Assembly (NCBI GenBank): GCA_026936335.1
Contig: JAPMXV010000059.1
Span: 186,001-250,000 of the forward strand
Direction: 5' to 3'
Source of the DNA: Mantamonas sphyraenae
Lineage: Eukaryota > CRuMs > Mantamonadidae
DNA length: 64,000 bases
Shown here piece after piece: positions 45,001-54,707 of the stretch. Within the stretch, counting starts at the first letter, position 1, and every line of letters starts with the position of its first letter. A model generated the notes under the pieces. The model saw only the letters and a program-made list of their open reading frames with translations, did no database searches and had not been told where the DNA came from. Both the position numbers and the translations under genes were made by a program.

Positions 45001-45980
45001 GCGAAAAGTTGCTGAAGGGATTCGAGGACAGTACACGAGAGAAGAAGGAAGCGATGCGCCGTGGCCAAGTGTCGACAGTGGTGTCGATGGAAAGGCGGGA
45101 GTCGATCCGAGGCTCGCGAGCGGACATTGTCAAGAGTCTGATCGAAGCAAACGAGAAGGGGCCGAAGAACATTGCGCATTCGCTGCAGGAGCTGGAATTT
45201 ACACTGGAGGAACCACCGTTGCGTTCGCGCTTCTTCCGATTTGCAGACACGTACTATGGCGAAGGAGGCGAGGGCCACAGCAGCCTGAGCGAAGCGCAAA
45301 AGGGTCTGTGGCCTGCGCTGCGCAAGTTCATGAATGCTGTTCACGAGCATCCGGACGAGACCGAAAGGATTGCAGAGCTGGCAAACGAACTGGTGGAAGA
45401 GTACCTGGACGAAGACGCGGACAAGTACGTGGCACTGGACTTTGGAAAGGAGGTGGAGATCCTGACGAAGCTGAACAACGGCGTGGTGACAGACAGGCTG
45501 TTTGACGCGATTGTGCTGGCACACTTCAGGACAGCGTTCCCTGGCTTCCAGGAGAGCATGAAGAACCTAAGCGAAGGACCTTCGATGGAGGACCGTGTGG
45601 AGTCCATGAAATCTGCGCTGTCGGACACGAAGTTGCGTCACAAGTTTGACCACTTTGTACGCACGCGCAGTGATCGTCCGCCACACGCATTGCAATTCTG
45701 CAAGGCGACGGTGGCGTACCGTGCCGGATTCGACGGCTGGAGCGAGGAGGAGCGGCACGAGCAAGCGATGGAAGTGCTGCACCGATTCTTTGACGACGAC
45801 GAAGACGAGTACCTGGATATGGTGGACTTTGGCACGCTGATGGAGCAACAGCAGCAACTGGACCGCATGGAGATTGCACGTGCAGACGCGTTTGACGAGC
45901 TCATGCAATTGTTGTTTGTGAAGGAGTTTGTTGTGTGGCGCAAGGAAGTGCTGGAAGTGGGTGAGTTGGCGCTGTTGTGA
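27047..45980 (+). CDS. Giant multidomain cell-surface receptor with C-terminal RGS-like domains (two frame breaks)
   Basis: Exons 27047-27128, 27389-27455, 27715-27928, 28086-28497 and 28588-45980; spliced length corresponds to about 6,055 residues. Exon 1 is a signal peptide (SVLAIVSLVVAVACLYS). Then come LamG-like domains (nt 27715-29200 and 31300-32600), about 15 filamin-like Ig repeats (29640-31160 and 32870-36000), two IPT/TIG domains (36010-36540), a Cys-rich discoidin-like domain (36540-37175), about 17 repeats of an unnamed family (37230-43195), Cys-rich GCC2/GCC3/EGF-like modules (43200-43700), roughly nine hydrophobic helices (43710-44925), a coiled coil and two RGS-like domains (45190-45950). 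Breaks: an extra A near 31605 and a missing base near 44086, where zero frame meets TGA but coding clearly continues. One extra and one missing base cancel, leaving 18,168 bases, a multiple of three. Inferred role: adhesion or ligand sensing linked to G-protein signalling. Confidence 0.85.
29640..31160 (+). repeat. First block of filamin-like Ig repeats (about 5)
   Basis: Units of about 95-105 residues with the filamin signature: AG(x4-6)F-x-I/V-x-x-(R/K)D-x-(F/Y)-x-N in the first half and G-x-Y-x-x-x-Y-x-x-T-x-x-G-x-Y-x-x-x-V in the second. Examples are RTFSITSKDQFSN and GTYTVSVSVGG. The block sits between LamG-like domains. Confidence 0.75.
32870..36003 (+). repeat. Second block of filamin-like Ig repeats (about 10)
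   Basis: Regular units of about 310 bp with strings such as AGLANAVAGVQNTFSVTVRD, FNVQARDQFQN, FSVQARDAFGNTRT and the closing G-x-x-(I/V)-x-G-S-P-F pattern. They are more regular than the first block, which suggests later tandem expansion. Confidence 0.8.
37230..43195 (+). repeat. About 17 tandem copies of an unnamed ~110-residue beta-rich repeat
   Basis: Spacing is about 330-340 bp. Each unit carries a V-x-x-x-D-x-G-x-x-x-V-x-x-x-D strand pair, a central M-x-N-G-x-V-x-F/V-x-x-L-x-L-x-x-P segment, and an ending G-x-Y-x-L-x-F-x-S-x-G-L. Units differ clearly from the filamin-like type, which has an RDxFxN motif instead. I cannot name this family from memory. Confidence 0.8.
43700..44930 (+). 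other. Predicted membrane bundle of the giant receptor
   Basis: Starts right after the Cys-rich modules with NWVLVVLFFTAATAMLLFLI and ends with ISIVLLVLNAGTLAMLGLVI. About nine hydrophobic stretches are visible, so the exact number of spans and the side of the loops are uncertain. The second frame break lies inside this block. Confidence 0.65.
45190..45950 (+). other. Tandem RGS-like domains in the cytosolic tail
   Basis: First domain: LEEPPLRSRFFRFADTYY, then LANELVEEYLDEDADKYVAL, RLFDAIVLAHFRTAFPGFQE. Second: LRHKFDHFVRTR, ALQFCKATVAYR, VLHRFFDDDEDEYLDMVDF, DAFDELMQLLFVKEFVVWR. Both follow the RGS pattern L-x-x-x-F-x-x-F, a-x-x-I/V-(Y/H)-x-x-F/Y, and a late F-D-x-(I/L)...F...W/F. RGS domains speed GTP hydrolysis on G-alpha; catalytic contacts cannot be judged by eye. 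Confidence 0.55.
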
Positions 45981-46094
45981 TTGGAATGGACAGGAACTTT
46001 GGATTCATTTGCCATTCACAGCATGGGAATGCGTTTTTGCGTCGGCATGGCAGGGCACGGGGAGAGGCGCAGGCGTAGCCAGCAGAATTCGAGA

Positions 46095-49000
46095 ATGTCG
46101 CAGGCATTGGATGTTGCAACGATGCACATGTTTGTGCGTCGTGCACTGCAGCGCATTATCGAAGAATCCAACTCGCGGCGGTTTGCAAGCCTAAAGAGCA
46201 GCTGCCAAACGGCGTTGGTGGAATTGGACGCGGCTGTGAAAGAGCTGGCCGAGCAAACGGTGGACCATGAGTACGTGCGAGGAAAGGAGGGGAGATGGAA
46301 ATGGGCGAGTGAGAGTAAAGAGGAGGTGTGGGTAACGGTTTGGGACAGGAAACGAGGTGTGGTGGCTGTTCAGGAGGGAGTTTCCCACGAGCAGAGATGG
46401 CTGACCCCGAAGCCCGGCCCTTTTCGCGACGCATCGGCCCGTGTACACAGGCAACTGGACACATTGGCGACAATCTACCTGGACCCTCTGCGCATAGCAA
46501 CTCAGTCGAACCAGGCCAAGTTCATGGTTGTGTCCCTGGATTGCTTTCAGAAGCTGATCGCGTACGGGTACTTCCGAGGGTTGGCGCCGGACCAGGAGAA
46601 TCCCAAGATGAGCCTGATGGACTCTGTGATTGAAATCATCTGTGCGTGCTTCGACCACCCGGACGAAGCGGTGCAACTGCAGATCATCAAGGTGAGGCAC
46701 AGGTGGCAGGTGTCGTGTGTGGGAAGGAGCGCAGCGGTTTGGAGAGGGCCAAGGATCTTGTCTGGCAGGAAAAGTGCTGGCTGCAGCGAGCCGGAAGGTG
46801 GAAAGGCCGCCAAAGGGTGTCCGGCGGAAGGAGCTGTGCAAGTGTGGTGCGAGTGTGGAGGGTATGTGTGGACCACTGACACACGAGGTGTGTGCACGAC
46901 GTATGGATGTGTGTGTGTGGGTGCGTGGGTGTCCAGGCGCTGCTGACGGCGGTGACTTCGCCGACGTGTGAAGTGCACGAAACAAGCCTGCTCAAGGCCG
47001 TTCGCACATGCTACAACATCTTCCTGGTGAGCAAGAACCTGGTGAACCAAAAGACAGCCAAGGGGGCGCTGCAGCAGATGATCAACCTGATCTTCCAGCG
47101 TTTGGAGACACACATGGTGAGTGGATCGGGGGGATCGGCCGGAGCGGGGTGCCCTCCGCGCGCGTTTCCCGACGCACAACGTGACACAGAGCAGCAGTAG
47201 CGAGAAATGGCCACATTCCAGGCTCGGAAACATGCACTTGCTGACACCTCATGCGCTTTTTGGTCGGGATCGGGATCGGATATACGCGTGTACAGGCGAC
47301 TTTGAGCAAACCGACGACGGCGGCCGAAGGCAGCAGCAGCGCGAGTGCGTCTGAGGACACGGTGAAGCAGATGGTGGACACAGCGGCTGCAGCAGTGGAG
47401 GCTGCCAATGGAGAGAGCAGTAGCGAAGCAGAGGCGGAGGGTGGAAGCGGAAGAGGAAGCAGCAGCAGCAGCAGCAGCGGCGGCAAAGAGGGCGAAGAGG
47501 GCGAGGGCAGCGACGGCGCCGAACCTGCGGCGTCTACGGACGAGGAGCAAGAGGTGAACGAGGCGGGACATGTGAAGGGCAAGTACGGGTGGTGCATTGG
47601 TAAGTGAAGACGGCGGGAGGCGCACAGAGGGGCGCCAGGCAAAGGCACGAGAGAGGAGGAAGGAGTAGGCCGAGGCGAATTCTGACACGGCGCGCGTGGG
47701 TGGGCGCCGAGCGCAGTGTGCGGCAAGACGGCAAACATGTATTGCCAGCAAACGAACAGGGCAGTGTGTTCCATGGCATGCAAGGCGCAGAACCTGGAGA
47801 ACGTGTTGTCTGGAGCGGCACAGGAGGGAAGCGCGGGACAGAACGAGCAGGCGGACAAAGAGGTGGACTTTGGCCACGTGGTGCAGAAGGACGCGTACCT
47901 GGTGTTCAAGGCCCTGTGCAAGCTGTCGGTGAAGAAGATCCCCGAAGGATCGCTGAGCGACTCGATCGACATGAAGTCCAAGCTGCTGTCGCTGGAGCTG
48001 CTGCTGGACCTGATTGAAAGCAGCGGGCCGTTCTTCCGCACAAGCGAAAAGTTTGCCCAAGCCATGGAGCAGCATCTTTCGCCGGCACTGGTGAAGAACA
48101 TGCTGTCGCCCATCGGCCCCGTGTTCAACCTTGCGTTGAACATCTTTTATTCGCTGCTGATGAACTTCAAGGTGCAGATGAAGACCGAGATTGGCGTGTT
48201 CTTCACCAACGTGCTGTGGATCCTGGAGAGCCCCAACACAAGCCTCCAGCAAAAGTGGATTGTGTTGCAGGTGCTGTCGCGTGTGTGCAACAACCCGCAA
48301 ACCATGGTGGATATCTTCCTGAACTACGATTGCGACCTGGACGCGCTGAACCTGTACGAACGCATGGTCAACGACCTGTCGCGCATTGGCCAGGGCATCC
48401 ACGCAAGCGAAAAGTGGGTCACTCCTGAGCAGGAAATGGCCATCAAGGAGCTCAGTCTCCAGTGCCTGGTATCCATCCTGCGCTCGCTCGTCGAGTGGAG
48501 CGACGAAATCCGCAGTCTCGAGGCTGACAAGCCGGGCACCAAGGAGTATGAGGCGGAAATGGCACGCAAACGAGCAGAGGAACAGGGCGGGGCTGCAGAC
48601 GACGCAGACGACAGCATGGTGGGAGGGGACACCTCGTCCTCTTCCTCCTCCTCGTCCTCCTCCGCTTCCTCCTCCTCCTCGGCGGCAGCAGCGGCAGCTG
48701 GAGGTGGAGCCGATGAGTCGCAACAGCCTCTGGACGACGTGGAACTGACACAGGAAGAGAGCGAACGCGAGCTGACGCCCAAGGAAATCGAAGAGCTGAA
48801 GGCGCGCAAGATTGCGCTGCAAGAAGGTATCAAACGGTTCAACCGCAAGCCGAAGAAGGGCATCAAGTACCTGCAGAGCGAAGGCCTGCTGGGAACGACG
48901 CAGGCGGAAATCTCAAAGTTCCTCAAGACGACAGAAGGATTGGCAAAGGCGCAGATTGGCGAGTACCTGGGCGAAGGCGACCGGTTCAACATCGAAGTGC

Positions 49001-52000
49001 TGTACGAGTTTGTGGACAGCGAAAGCTTCGTGGGGATGGACTTTGAGCAGTCGCTGCGCACGTTCCTGAACCTGTTCCGCCTGCCGGGCGAGGCGCAGAA
49101 GATCGACCGCATGATGGAAAAGTTTGCCGAACGGTTCTGCAAGGACAACCCGGGCGTGTTTGCAAACGCAGACACGGCGTACGTGCTGGCATACTCTGTG
49201 ATCATGCTCAACACAGATCTGCACAACCCGATGGTGGCCAAGAAAATGACGCTGGAGGAATTTGTGCGCAACAACCGAGGCATCAACGACGACGGGGACC
49301 TGCCATACGAGATGCTGGAGCACATCTACGACCGCATCAAGAACCACGAAATCAAGCTGAAGGACGAGGAAGGCGACAAGCTGGCGGAGGAGCTCAACGC
49401 AACGGACATGAACGACCAGCAAAAGAAGGCGTTGTTGTTCAACCTGGAAACCGAGAACCTGATCCAAAAGTCGCAGGAGGCCATGCGTGGCAAGAGCAAG
49501 AACAGCAAGTTTGTGCGTGGCGATCACGCAGAGAACGTGGCGTCGATGTTCCGCATTACGTGGTGCCCTTTGATGGCAGCCTTTTCTGTGATTCTGGAAC
49601 AGAGCGAAAGCGCAGCGGTGACGGCCCAGTGCCTGGAGGGAATCCAGTTTGCCATTCGCATTAGCTCGACGTTCCTGATGTCGATGGAGCGCAATGCGTT
49701 TGTGATGACACTGGCGAACTTTACGCTGCTGAACAGCATTCGTGAGATGCGCCCAAAGAACATCGAGAGCATCAAGACACTGATCCAGGTGGCACACACG
49801 GACGGAGACAACCTGGAGGACGACTGGCAGCACATTCTGAAGTGCATCAGCGGGCTGGACCATCTGCACCTGGTGAGCGGAGGCGCGGGAATGGGCATGA
49901 GTGGAGGTGGCATGGACGGCGGGCTGTCTGCACAAGCGGGCATGGGTGGAGGGTACGCAGGCGACGCAGGCGGATACGCAGGCGGCGATGGGATGGGAAG
50001 CGGAGGCGGCGGAGGAATGATGGGCGGTGAAAACGGAACGCCTCCACGCCACTCGTTTGCGTCTGGGCGTGCTTCGATCTCCTCGCGCGACTCGAAGGAG
50101 TACATGGACAAGCTGCGGCAGGCGGCAGCGACGGGCAAGCTGTCGCGTGAGCAAGCAGCGATGCTGGAGGAGATCAACTCGCAGCACGTGAACGAGCAGA
50201 TCGACCAGATTGCGATTGACCGTATTTTTACGGACAGCCAGCGGTTGAACAACCAGGCGATTGTGCACTTTGTAAAGGCATTGTGTGCAGTGAGTGCAGA
50301 GGAGATCAGCCAGAGCAACCCGCGCACGTTTTCGATGCAGAAGCTGGTGGAAATTGCCTTTTACAACATGGACCGCATCCGTATTGTGTGGTCGAAGCTG
50401 TGGAAGTCACTGCAGGAGCACTTTTACAAGGCGGCTTGCCATCCGAACGAGCACATTTCGATGTATGCGATCAACTCACTGCGACAGCTGGCGTTCAAGT
50501 TCCTGGAGAAGGACGAGCTGGCAAACTACAACTTCCAGAAGGAGTTTCTGAAGCCGTTTGAAATGATTGTGCGCAACGCACAGGTGGAAATGCAGGAGCT
50601 TGTGCTGGACTGCATGCGCAACATGGTGTTGGGCATGTCGCGCAACATCTCGTCGGGGTGGAAGAGTGTGTTTGCAGTGTTTTCGGCGTGTGCGGGCCCT
50701 GTGCCTGGGCGTGTGCAGCGCTTTGCGTTTGAGATTGTGGAAATGATCATGGAGCAATACCACGGCCTGATGGTGGAGCGACGAGATACGTTTGTGGACC
50801 TTGTGAATTGCCTGGTGGCGTTTGCAAACAACAAGGACGACGAGATGATTAGCGACAAGGCGCTGACGCATCTGCTGGCGTGTGCGCAGGTGGTTGTGTC
50901 TGGTCAGCTGCAGGACGAGCAGATGGACGCCGGAGGAGACTCGAGCGCTGCTGGGGAAGGAGAAGAAGACGTGGCGGGCTCGGTGTCTGGCCAATCGTAT
51001 GCAGCGGTGGTGGGCTCCGGTGCGGGCATGGAAGCAGAAGAGAGCACAACTGTTGTGTTTAGTGACAACGAGGGCGATCTGAAGGTGTGGTTCCCGATCC
51101 TGACAGGCCTTTCGCGCACAGTGGGCCACAAGCGTGAGAGCACGCGAAGTCGGGCTCTGCGAGACCTGCTGGCGCTGATTTCAGACAATGGCGATGCGTT
51201 TGACGAGTCGTTGTGGCAGCTGATCTTCAAAGGGGTGCTGTTTCCCATTTTTGACGATGTACGCCATGCGTTTGTGGAGCCGGACGAGTCTGCGGTGGGT
51301 GAGCTGAACAGCTCGCTGGAGAATCATCTGGTGACGAGCGAGTGGCTCAACACGACGTGTCTGCCTGCTCTGCAGGGCTTGGTCACGGTGTATGCGCGGT
51401 TCTTTGAACGGCTGCCGATGCTGCTGGGTGACGTGCTGGGTCTGCTGTCGAGCTGCGTGACGGAAGGCACAGAGGTGGAGCGCTTGTCGACAATCGGCAC
51501 GTCCTGCCTGCTACAGCTGCTGAAGGAGCTCAAGGGCCAGTTGAGCAACGAACAGTGGGATCTCGTGGTGGACACGGTGGTGGACATGTTTGCGCAGACG
51601 ACGCCGAGTCAGCTGCTGTCGTTTGGAAGCGGCACGGCACAGGAGGTGGTAGAGGAGGAGGCCGGTAAGGATGAGGATCGCGAGGGAGAAGAAGAGAAGG
51701 AGGAGGGCGAGGAGGGTGAGGAGGGTGAGGAGGGTGAGGAACAGCAACAGCAAGGGACGCGCGGAAGCCAAGAGTCGACGGATAGCTTGAGGTACAAGTG
51801 CGTGGCACAATTGCGTCTGATTACTCTGACGCAGGAGCTGGTGGTGCTTTGCTTTGGCGAACTGAGCGGCAAGCAGACAATGCGCATGGTGGAGGTACTG
51901 CAGGGGTCGTATGCGCTCGGCCACGAGTTTAACGAGAATGTGGAGGTGCGCAAGCAGCTGCTGGCGGCAGGGTTTATGCAGAAGCTGCCGAACCTGTTCC

Positions 52001-52374
52001 GACAGGAAAAGGGTGCGACGACGGCAATGGCAGTGATCCTGTTTCAGATGGTGGGCAACGAGTCGACGGCAGAGAAGAAGGCGCTGGCAGAGCCGCGTCT
52101 GATGGCGCTGATTGAGCAGGTGCTCAACGCATACATCTACGACACATATCTGATGGATGTGAACGGAAACCGTTCGAACATCTGGGTGCAGACGGTGGTT
52201 GTGATCCTTTCTGCGTTGTCGGATATGGACGACGACCAGTTTGCCGAGTATTGGCCACGCTTTTACACGCTGGCGGGCGAACTGGTCCTCAGCGACAGCG
52301 TGGAGGTGCGACAGCGCCTGGTGCAGCTGTGGAAGCGCACAGGGAGTATGTGGAACGTTGTGGACAGCAAATGA
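46095..52374 (+). CDS. ARFGEF: BIG-type Arf guanine nucleotide exchange factor with Sec7 domain
   Basis: Exons 46095-46270, 46451-46691, 46937-47116, 47296-47599 and 47717-52374 join in phase to 1,852 residues, the size of human BIG1/BIG2. The DCB/HUS region is seen in [51 protein letters not shown] and [19 protein letters not shown]. The Sec7 domain is at about residues 672-853, with [20 protein letters not shown] (containing the catalytic Glu finger) and [17 protein letters not shown] domains follow. A cluster of six to seven cysteines ([16 protein letters not shown]...VCSMACK) crosses the exon 4/5 splice and may bind zinc. Acidic Ser-rich and Gly-rich linkers are inserted between domains. 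BIG proteins activate Arf at the trans-Golgi; together with zeta-COP this window holds two Golgi coat factors. Confidence 0.95.
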
Positions 52375-52388
52375 AGAATCGGGACACG

Positions 52389-52844
52389 TCACTCGTCGTG
52401 GGATTTCTCAGGGCGGTTGGTGAGGTCCAGAAGACTCTGAAGGCGCGCTGGAGTGCAGCACAGGGCAGCGCCGAGGATACACAGTGCAGCACAGGCAAAG
52501 GTGGCGTTTGAGGAGTGGTGGACGATGGTGATGAGGCGCGGGAGATACGGGCACCAGTCGGCGAGAGAACGCGTGTGCTTGACGAGGCCGAGGAGGGCGC
52601 CGAGGAAGAACATGGGGCCCTGATCGCCCCATGGGTCGGCGAGGGTGCCGTTTTGATAGCTTTTCATGACATCGAGGCTGCAGTTTGCATCGAAGCGGGT
52701 GCGTAAGTTGTGTGCCTGAGCACGAAAGGCAAAGGCGACCGGTACAGCGAGGACAGCGGTACAGTAAGCAAGAACGCGGAATACACGGCAGGTGAAGATG
52801 ACGGTGGTGTCATGGAGGGGTTGGAAGCGTGGAGCGGTGGTCAT
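52389..52844 (-). CDS. Small multipass membrane protein, not recognised
   Basis: 151 residues from ATG at 52844. Hydrophobic stretches are VFRVLAYCTAVLAVPVAFAF, GPMFFLGALLGLV and a C-terminal pair around NATFACAALCILGAALCC. One NGT site lies between the first two. The C-terminus NRPEKSHDE is polar. The frame is open upstream as far as 52958 with no ATG, so ATG 52844 is the best start. It is convergent with the Arf-GEF, 14 bp from its stop codon, and head-to-head with the RNF8-like gene. Function unknown. Confidence 0.6.
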   Translation of the reverse strand: MTTAPRFQPLHDTTVIFTCRVFRVLAYCTAVLAVPVAFAFRAQAHNLRTRFDANCSLDVMKSYQNGTLADPWGDQGPMFFLGALLGLVKHTRSLADWCPYLPRLITIVHHSSNATFACAALCILGAALCCTPARLQSLLDLTNRPEKSHDE

Positions 52845-52911
52845 TCGAAGGGGAGGAAAGGAGAGGGACGGAGCGACGGGGGAGGCAGTTCGAAGGTCAG
52901 AGAGAGTTGAG
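52845..52911. promoter_or_regulatory. 67-bp divergent region upstream of the RNF8-like gene
   Basis: A purine-rich (+ strand) gap with AGGGACGGAGCGACGG; no TATA box. Confidence 0.4.
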
Positions 52912-54569
52912 ATGTCCACAGGGGCGCGAAAGCGCACGGAAATGGAACCAGCAAGCACGATGCTTTACGAACCACATTGGAGGCTGGTGCACGTAGGGGC
53001 GCCAAGCAGCAGTGGGAGCCTGCAACAGCGGGTGCGCCTGGACCCGCGCAGGTCGCCGATCTGGTTGGGACGCAAGAAGGAGGCGGTGGATGTGTACGTG
53101 TGGCATTGAGGAGGGTGGCAGCGAGGCTGGAAACGGTGTGTGAGATAACACAGGCGATGGGGATGAGGCTGACATGGGGTGCAGGCTGCTCGACTCTGCG
53201 GAACACCCGTCGATGATCTCACGCAAGCACGCATGGCTGGAGTGGCTTCCGCATACAGAGGCAGAGGAGAATGAAGAGGAAGAGGAGGAGGAGGAGGAGG
53301 AGACGCATGGAAGCGCGTCATCCTCGTCATCCTCGTCCCGGGCAGCGTCGTCATCGTCGGTAGTGATGCGGTGGCGGCTGGTGGACAACAAGTCTGTGAA
53401 CGGGGTGTTTGTCAACCGGGAGCGAGTGAAGGAACGATGGCTGAGGTGAGTGAGGAGTCACAACAGTGGAGTGGAAATTGGAAATTGGAAATGGGAAGCG
53501 CGTAGTTGTGCTGACACAGACGTGGCTTCAACTCAGCGCGGGAGATGTGGTGATGTTTGGCGGGCTACGGCCTGTGGCTATGGGGGAGCAATGTCCGAGG
53601 AGGTGGCATGACAAGCTTGAGTTTGTGTTCAAAGTGGAGCAGGAGGAAGGGGACGATGATGGCCAGGAGGAGGTGATGGGAAGGCTGGAGGAGTTTGCAG
53701 GGGCCGAGCCAGACACAAAGCGGCAACGACTGGCAACTGAGCTGCAGCAGCGTGAAATGGAACTGAAAGCATTGCGTGCACAGGTGCGTGCAGCCGAAGA
53801 GGGTCGGAACGCAGAGGTGGAACAGCTGCGGCGGGAATTGGAGGCGCACCAGACAATGACAAAGCAGATGGCATTGCAAGTGGTGTCCGCGCAGAACAAG
53901 GCTGATACAATTGAAAAGGAGTTGAAAGAGATGGAAAAGGGAAAGATGCGAGCCATCGAGCTGGATGCAGATGTGATTTCGGCGCACTTTGAGTGTGCGA
54001 TCTGCTTTGAGGTGATGGTCGAGCCTGCCATGCTGGCGTGTTCGCACACGTTTTGCATGACGTGCATCCAAAAGTGGTTGGAACGGCCCAATAGCAAGCG
54101 TGAATGTCCCGAGTGTCGCACGAGTGTGGCCAACGAACCCACACGGGCGCGCAAGCTCGACGCGGCGATCCAAGCACTGATGGAACGGAGTGCGGACACA
54201 GACATGAGGCAAGGGTACGAGGCACGTGTGGAGGCACGACGCAAGCGATTGGAAGAAGAGGAGGAGCAGGTGAAGAAGCTCAGGGAGGCGTACGACGCGT
54301 GGAAACGTCAGGGAAGCAAGCAAGAGAAGATGCTGAACATTCGCACAAAGTGGCGACCCCAGGACAAAGAGGCGTTCCACACAGCCCTGGACAAGTACAC
54401 AGGTCGTGCACGTGTGGTCTATTGTGAGATTGTGGGCCTAACGCACTCGTGGATTTCCCACGCAAACCACTTTGAGCTGGCGCTGGCTTGCCAGAATCTG
54501 GACGTGGAGTTGGGCCCTCGAGCAGGCGTGCCCGCCATGCGCAGCAAGTTGCAAGCGTTTCTGCTGTGA
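52912..54569 (+). CDS. RNF8: RNF8-like E3 ubiquitin ligase (FHA - coiled coil - RING)
   Basis: Exons 52912-53093, 53185-53445 and 53537-54569 join in phase to 491 residues (human RNF8 is 485). The FHA domain has PIWLGRKKEAVDVVLLD, MISRKHAWLEWL and DNKSVNGVFVNRERVKE, split by a Glu/Ser-rich insert in the middle, and closes with SAGDVVMFGG formed across the third splice. A coiled coil follows (about residues 200-295). The C3HC4 RING is at residues 300-342: CAICFEVMVEPAMLACSHTF then CIQKWL...CPECR. RNF8 reads phosphothreonine at DNA breaks and ubiquitinates chromatin. CHFR also has FHA-RING, but the coiled coil just before RING favours RNF8. The last 110 residues after the RING have a conserved look (RTKWRPQDKEAFHTAL) that I cannot name. 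Confidence 0.82.
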
Positions 54570-54599
54570 AAAAGAAAAGAGAGAAAATGCAGGGACAGT

Positions 54600-54663
54600 T
54601 TACTCTTCCTCCTCATCCTCCTCCTGCTCCTCCTGCTCCTGCTCGTTGTCGTCAGAATCGGAA

Positions 54664-54707
<44 letters not shown>

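Noticed and set aside
44049-45980. A separate membrane-RGS gene starting at 44049
   Set aside because: The first residues overlap the end of the receptor frame, and the membrane helices continue the same bundle. A single missing base near 44086 explains the switch.
53446-53466. A 21-bp intron in the RNF8-like gene (GTGAGT...CAACAG)
   Set aside because: Too short to splice and out of phase. The acceptor at 53536 gives a 91-bp intron in phase, with a CTGAC word upstream, and restores the FHA strand.
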